A DNA stretch of 64,000 nucleotides, taken from positions 19,629,207-19,693,206 of the forward strand of contig NC_133665.1 of the NCBI RefSeq assembly GCF_037893015.1, written 5' to 3'. Positions 1-64,000 of this stretch are shown here, piece by piece (within the stretch, counting starts at the first letter, position 1; each line of letters begins with the position of its first letter). Source of the DNA: Macrotis lagotis. Taxonomy: Eukaryota; Chordata; Mammalia; Peramelemorphia; Peramelidae. The notes under the pieces are model-generated. The model was not told where the DNA came from and did not search any database. It saw only the letters and a list, made by a program, of their open reading frames with translations. The position numbers were made by a program, and so were the translations under genes.

Positions 1-224
1 TGGGGGGGTTGGTTTTTTTTTAGAGCTCCTAGCTGCCAGCTACAATCATGTGGCCTAATGGGAATTGGAACAATCTAAAATCTTGTAACTTTCAATTCAT
101 TTCATGAGGCAGAAATCATATTTAAGAGGAACAAAGGAACATGCTGTTCAACCCTTGAATTCTTAATTTTCCAAATTGGGGGAAAAGGGTTATCACAACA
201 ATCAGTCAGCTTATTTACTAAGAG

Positions 225-227
<3 letters not shown>

Positions 228-273
<46 letters not shown>
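228..273 (+). repeat. (GT)n microsatellite
   Basis: About 23 perfect GT units in the NDE1 intron upstream of exon 397-576. The rest of 1-396 shows no other feature. Confidence 0.97.
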
Positions 274-276
<3 letters not shown>

Positions 277-396
277 GGTTCTATTTAGAATTTACTGCAT
301 TAATTTGTTTTTATAGTCATCATTTACTAAAGACATATGGTGGCAATTTAGATTGAAAAGAGAATGATTTTTTTTTTAAATCCTGATCCTTGCAAG

Positions 397-7406
<7,010 letters not shown>

Positions 7407-7486
7407 GAATCATGGGCATTGAAGACTGTGGTGTTCTAGTTTTGTTATTATTTTCTTTTGAAACTAATCTTTTTAAAATTAGTTTG

Positions 7487-7492
7487 AATAAA
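7487..7492 (+). promoter_or_regulatory. NDE1: NDE1 candidate poly(A) signal
   Basis: Canonical AATAAA about 80 nt after the NDE1 stop codon. A second AATAAA lies at 8189-8194, just before element copy D, and could serve a longer 3' UTR. Which one is used cannot be told from sequence. Confidence 0.5.
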
Positions 7493-8256
7493 ATAACAAC
7501 AAAGACATAGTAGTTAACCCCATATGTTGTGGACCAATGTATATTTTGGAAAACTAGCCTGCAGGCAGCAGTTTTCTTAACAAATTTACTTTGCCACTGT
7601 CTACAGTGGGAAGACTGAACATTTTCTGTTACTATTTATTGTGGAAATGGCTGTTAACTTAATTGTGGCCAAATAACTGGCCAACTTAGATGTTGTAACT
7701 AGGGATGGTAGTCAGTGGGATGTTTTACTTGTCATTTTTTCTTCATATATGTGCCTGCCCATCCTACTGGCTTGCCTCCATCCTTCAAAAGGCCCTTCTT
7801 TAATTAAAACACACTATTGATAATGACCATTTTGTCTAACATGAAATTTTCAGTGCTGTATAGGTTTATTAAGGGATGGTTTCATTTAAATCATGTCTAG
7901 GAATACAAGGTAATATTCCTGTAGAATGCTTCTTTTAAAAAAGGCATAAATGGTACAGGATCCCTCCTTGTTACCTAACTAAAGCCTTTGTTCTTACTGA
8001 GTTATTTAGGTTTTTTATCCTAAAACTTTTAGTCTAATTGTAAGCTAAATTTTATTTTAGCCAAGGTCAGTAAAAAAAAATTATAAATAAATTATAACAA
8101 TTGACTTAAATCTATTTGTTAGGTATTAATTTCATTTTCAGATTTCGTGAGGCAAATTGAGGCAGTTTGCTTTCTATAAGGAAATCTGAATAAAACAAGC
8201 TTCATTCAAAGGCAAATTTGAATTATGTGAGACTTCTTTTAAAAGGACCCACAATG

Positions 8257-8891
8257 TGTAAAAATGGAATCAATAGATAAAAGGGAAATGTAATGGGAGA
8301 AAGAAAAAGAAGAGGAATAGGCTAAGATATTTCATATAATAAGATTTTTTCTTTATTACAGTGAGCTATTGCAATGATATGGAAGGGGGGGAGGCAAGGG
8401 GGAATGAGGGAATCTTTGCTCTCATCAGAGGTGGCTAGGAGAGGAAACAGCATATATATACTCAATGGGGTATAGGCATCTGAAATAAGGAGAGAAGGGG
8501 GGAAGGGGGGGATGTGAATGATGGAGGAGAGGATGGACCACGGAGGGAGAGTGGTCAGCTATAACAGATTTTCTTTTTCACTTCTTGCAAGGATCTGGGA
8601 TCATAGGGCCAGGTGGATGCTGGGCCTAAGGGGTGGTATTTGGACTCGTGGCCTCTTGGCCCCAGGGCTGGGGATTTGTCTGCTGCCGCCACTCAGCTAC
8701 CCTACAGCAGAGTCAGAGTGAAAGGAGAGAGAAAATATAGTACATGGTAGTGGAGAAATACGAAAGGAGGGAGTTGTGATCAGCAATGGCAACAGTGGAA
8801 AAATATGGAAGTAAATTTTGTGATAGACTTGTGATAGAATGTGATCCACCCACAACAGAGCTGGAGGTGTTGGAACACAGACAGAAGCACA

Positions 8892-8930
<39 letters not shown>

Positions 8931-9441
8931 TTGGGGGGGGGTTGCAGGGCAAATGGGGCTTTGTGATTGTTGGGTGTCTTGAGGCCAGATTTGGATCCAG
9001 GTGCTCCTGGCTCAAGGGCCAGTGCTCTGTCTGCCACCTGGCTGCCCCTACTATTATTATTATTACTATTTTATTTTATTTTTGGGTCTTTTTTTGTTTT
9101 TTGCAGGGCAATGGGGTTGGGGTGGCTTGCACGGGGTCACACAGCTGGGTGATTGTTGGGTGTCTGGGGCCAGATTTGGGCTCAGGTGCTCCTGGCTCCA
9201 GGAGCTCCAACTTGGTGCTCCATCCACTGCACCACCTGGCCATACCTACAATTATTATTATTATTTTTTATTTTAATTTTTTTCTCTCCCCTTTACTTTA
9301 TCGCTCATGCAGGTCTATATTTTTTGGGGGGAGGGGGTATTATGTTTACTCTTAAACAAGAATATTTTGGTAATGTATAAAAAATTTTGTACAAAATAAG
9401 AATAAATAAATAAATGGAAAAAATTGGGGGGAAAAAAAAGA
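8257..9441 (+). mobile_element. Composite element copy D, 3' module only
   Basis: About 1.2 kb beginning TGTAAAAATGGAATCAATAG and ending in an A-rich tail, flanked by ACCCACAATG at 8247-8256 and 9442-9451. It contains the three antisense tRNA-SINE-like segments and an (ATT)n run at 8896-8932, but no 5' region and no ORF1. It is downstream of NDE1. It may be a 5'-truncated copy or an independently mobile module. Confidence 0.8.
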
Positions 9442-10515
9442 ACCCACAATGGAGCTAACTTAGTTTTGGAAGGTTTCCTTTCTTTTGAGGAAAGACTATG
9501 GCCTCAAGATTGCTTTAGATAATAGAGGATTCCATACAATCTGCAATATTGATCACTGCTTGTTTGTAATACCTGTTATATATTTTCAATTTGGAGGGCG
9601 GAACTGCACTACAGGGGTGTATTCTCATCTTGATGAATCAAAAACCTTTGCTGACAATCTTCCACTGAGTTAATTTTGGGGAGGATAGCAAAAATTATTG
9701 AGTTGGGAATATAACTTCAATTGCTACTGAAATTATTAAGTGGAAATATTCCTACTGTTGGTGTTTATTAATCTATGAAATGTTCTTAACCTGTATCAGA
9801 AAAAAATATTTATTTTTCTAAAAAAATTTTTTGTCAAGCTTCTTTTAAACTAAGCAGTAATTCCAAAATAGTTATTAATATCATTATAAATAGGTGTGTA
9901 CCCTGTATAATGTTACCAGTTGGTTCTACAAAAGCTTTATTGAATAAAATGACTTTAGAGAGGGGGGCAGTTAAGTTCCATAGAAATATATAATTCATCA
10001 TTCAGCCAAATGATATTACAGGTTTATTGATAATATGTCAGGGTTTAGTTATAATCTAGTAAGGATTTAAATATTGTGAAGTGATGTTGATTAGGGCAAC
10101 ATTATATGGGGTATGCTTTGATTTGTACTTTGTTATGTGGTTTAAAAACTTTTTTTTTAAACCAAGTAAATGGATATTATTTGAATTATCCTTGAAAATA
10201 AATGATTTCCACACAAGTAGCCTTTTAAAAAACATGTTATTTCAGGTGAGGGCACTCATAAAGGTGTGATGTTATTCTGAGATTTTAATGGGTACTTGAC
10301 TTCTTATAATGGAAATTAAGAGTTTAATTTCCTATTTTATTTGACTGAGTCAGTGTACAGAATAAAGTTTGTTCTTAATGATATAATGTGTGCAAGCTGG
10401 TCTTTTGCTGTCTGAAATCCTAAAAAAATATGGCTGTCCCATATTCTTTCACTCAACACATACACTGCACTGACATTTGAAGTGATACTGGTCACCTGAA
10501 TTGGAAAAGATTCTT

Positions 10516-10675
10516 TTTTTTCTTTTTAGGTTTTTTTTGTAAGGCAAATGGGGTTAAGTGGCTTGCCCAAGGCCACACAGCTGAGTAATTATTAAGTGTC
10601 TGAGACCAGATTTGAACTCAGGTACTCCTGACTCCAGAGCCGGTGCTTTATCCACTAGGCCACCTAGCCACCCCC
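10516..10675 (-). mobile_element. tRNA-derived SINE between NDE1 and MYH11
   Basis: Flanked by the perfect duplication GGAAAAGATTCTT (10503-10515 and 10676-10688). Its body reads GGCCACACAGCTGAGTAATT ... CCACCTAGCCACCC on the plus strand, that is, inverted. Confidence 0.9.
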
Positions 10676-10884
10676 GGAAAAGATTCTTGAAAGAAGAAGC
10701 CCCCTTTCATATCCTTTTTCTCTGTCCTTCCCTTGTAGTTTGATTTCAGGTTCCTCAGTTATCTTCTTTGACTGGTGGTGACAACTCAGTTGACTCACTG
10801 CTCCCAAGAGGCCTTTTTCCTGTCCCTCTCCTCCTGTTTTCCTCTGAGTCCATGAAGAAAATTTCCCAACAAGAAAAACCCATT

Positions 10885-63007
<52,123 letters not shown>

Positions 63008-64000
63008 CTGGGGGGGGAAAGGCAGATCAAAGTCACGACCATTTCACAAAACTGTAAGAAAAAGTACCTAACTATGGAGAGATGGAGGGGAGGCAGAGAG
63101 ACAAAGAAAGAGAGAATTGGCAACATAAGTTATTTAATTTTAAGACATACAAGCATTCTCCTATTGCCTATTATTTTCTTCCTTGCAATTTCTCTTAGTA
63201 CCATATGATGGTTCAAACTGAAAAGCTTTACAATTGGACTTGATCTTCCTTGTCATTATCAGCCTTGATTGCCAGGTGTGAGTGGTTCTTATTCTCTCAC
63301 ATCTTCACTTTTTTTAATAGAGTGTCAAAAGAGTCAGACATTCTGTGACTAACAAATGCCAAAACATTAGACAAATTTTCTACATTCAGGTTCACTCTTC
63401 TTGGCCCAGAGACACTGAGGAGTAAAAGGTAAAAAGTTCTCCTTATAGAAGGAGAACTTCTTAAATCAAGTCAACCACAAGCATTTATTAAGTGCCTATC
63501 ACATTTCAAGAACTGTGTTAAGTAATGGGATTCTCCATCTCTCAGCTCTGAGCATTTTCTTTTACTGTCTCTCATGACCAGAAAACTCTTCCTCTTTCTC
63601 TCTGCCTACTGACTTCCCTGGCTTCCTTCAAATCCCCTTCAAATATTCCTTAAAAATCTCACCTTCCACAGGAAATTTTCCCTAATTCTTCTCAAATTCA
63701 CTGCCTTTCCTCTTTTATCTCCTATTTATTCTGTATGTGGTTTGCTCTGTATATATTTCTTTGCATGTTGTTTTCCCTATTTATTGTAAATTCCTCAGGA
63801 TCCTTTCAGAAAAACTTGGAAAGTCTTCCATGAACTGATACAAAGTGAAGTGAGCAGAACCAGGAGAACATTGTATACAGTAATAGCAAGTTATATGATG
63901 ATCAACTGCAAATGATTTAGCTAGTCTCAGCGATACAATGATCTAAGACAAATATGAAGGATTCATAATGAAAAATACTATACATTTCCAAAAAAAGGAA
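63008..64000 (-). other. MYH11: MYH11 intron, left part of the intron leading to upstream motor exons
   Basis: No exon was recognised on the minus strand here. A repeat-start relic (about 63475-63535) and the L1 fragment at 63796 are present; the rest is unremarkable. Confidence 0.7.
63796..64000 (+). mobile_element. Old L1 3' fragment, cut by window end
   Basis: TCAGAAAAACTTGGAAAGTC, GAAGTGAGCAGAACCAGGAG and AACATTGTATACAGTAATAG match the end of L1 ORF2 as seen near 49400-49490. It continues past the window. Confidence 0.7.

Larger units (their letters stand above)
7407..10884. other. NDE1 3' UTR and NDE1-MYH11 intergenic region
   Basis: It contains two NDE1 candidate poly(A) signals, composite copy D and the SINE at 10516-10675. 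9452-10502 is A+T-rich with no recognisable gene. Confidence 0.75.

Overview
The window is vertebrate, almost certainly marsupial, genomic DNA. Two lines of evidence agree. First, it holds the syntenic tail-to-tail gene pair NDE1 (plus strand) and MYH11 (minus strand), which lie together in mammals (human 16p13.11). Second, it is littered with the tRNA-derived SINE whose head reads GGGGCAGCTAGGTGGC..., which is abundant in marsupials, and with marsupial-type L1 elements. I cannot name the species from sequence alone.

Layout. Positions 1-7500 hold the last four coding exons of NDE1 (397-576, 4488-4579, 6115-6266, 7313-7406). About 3.4 kb separates the first NDE1 poly(A) signal from the MYH11 3' end. 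MYH11, the smooth-muscle myosin heavy chain, runs on the minus strand from its poly(A) signals near 10.9 kb past the right edge. I resolved 28 constitutive coding exons plus the small alternative SM2 tail exon. Joined, the 28 exons give 4344 nt in a continuous reading frame: 1447 residues plus the stop. This covers the motor domain from the relay loop onward, the converter, both IQ motifs, the whole coiled-coil rod and the SM1 tail. Exons encoding roughly the first 525 residues lie beyond position 64000. Below, residue numbers for MYH11 refer to this visible 1447-residue stretch.

Mobile DNA. Four copies of one composite non-LTR element dominate. Copy A (605-3818, minus) is in an NDE1 intron. 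Copy B (about 41169-44383, plus) is nested inside the ORF1 of a nearly full-length but broken L1 (about 39632-49870, plus). Copy C (50902-52949, plus) lacks most of ORF1. Copy D (8257-9441, plus) has only the 3' module. Full-length copies are about 3.2 kb. They carry a G+C-rich 5' region and an L1-type ORF1 but no ORF2, as in half-L1 (HAL1) elements. Their 3' module is built from three tRNA-SINE-like segments in antisense, with ATT-rich spacers and a short A-rich end. The 14.1-kb MYH11 intron 38890-52993 is mostly these elements. I recognised no retroviral, LTR or Polinton-type element.

How the genes relate. NDE1 (a LIS1/dynein adaptor for neurogenesis and mitosis) and MYH11 (contractile motor of smooth muscle) have unrelated functions and share only the locus. 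MYH11 tail diversity (SM1 versus SM2) can be read directly: exon 15319-15351 adds a short tail ending in an in-frame TGA, and skipping it yields the SM1 tail encoded at 11509-11641.
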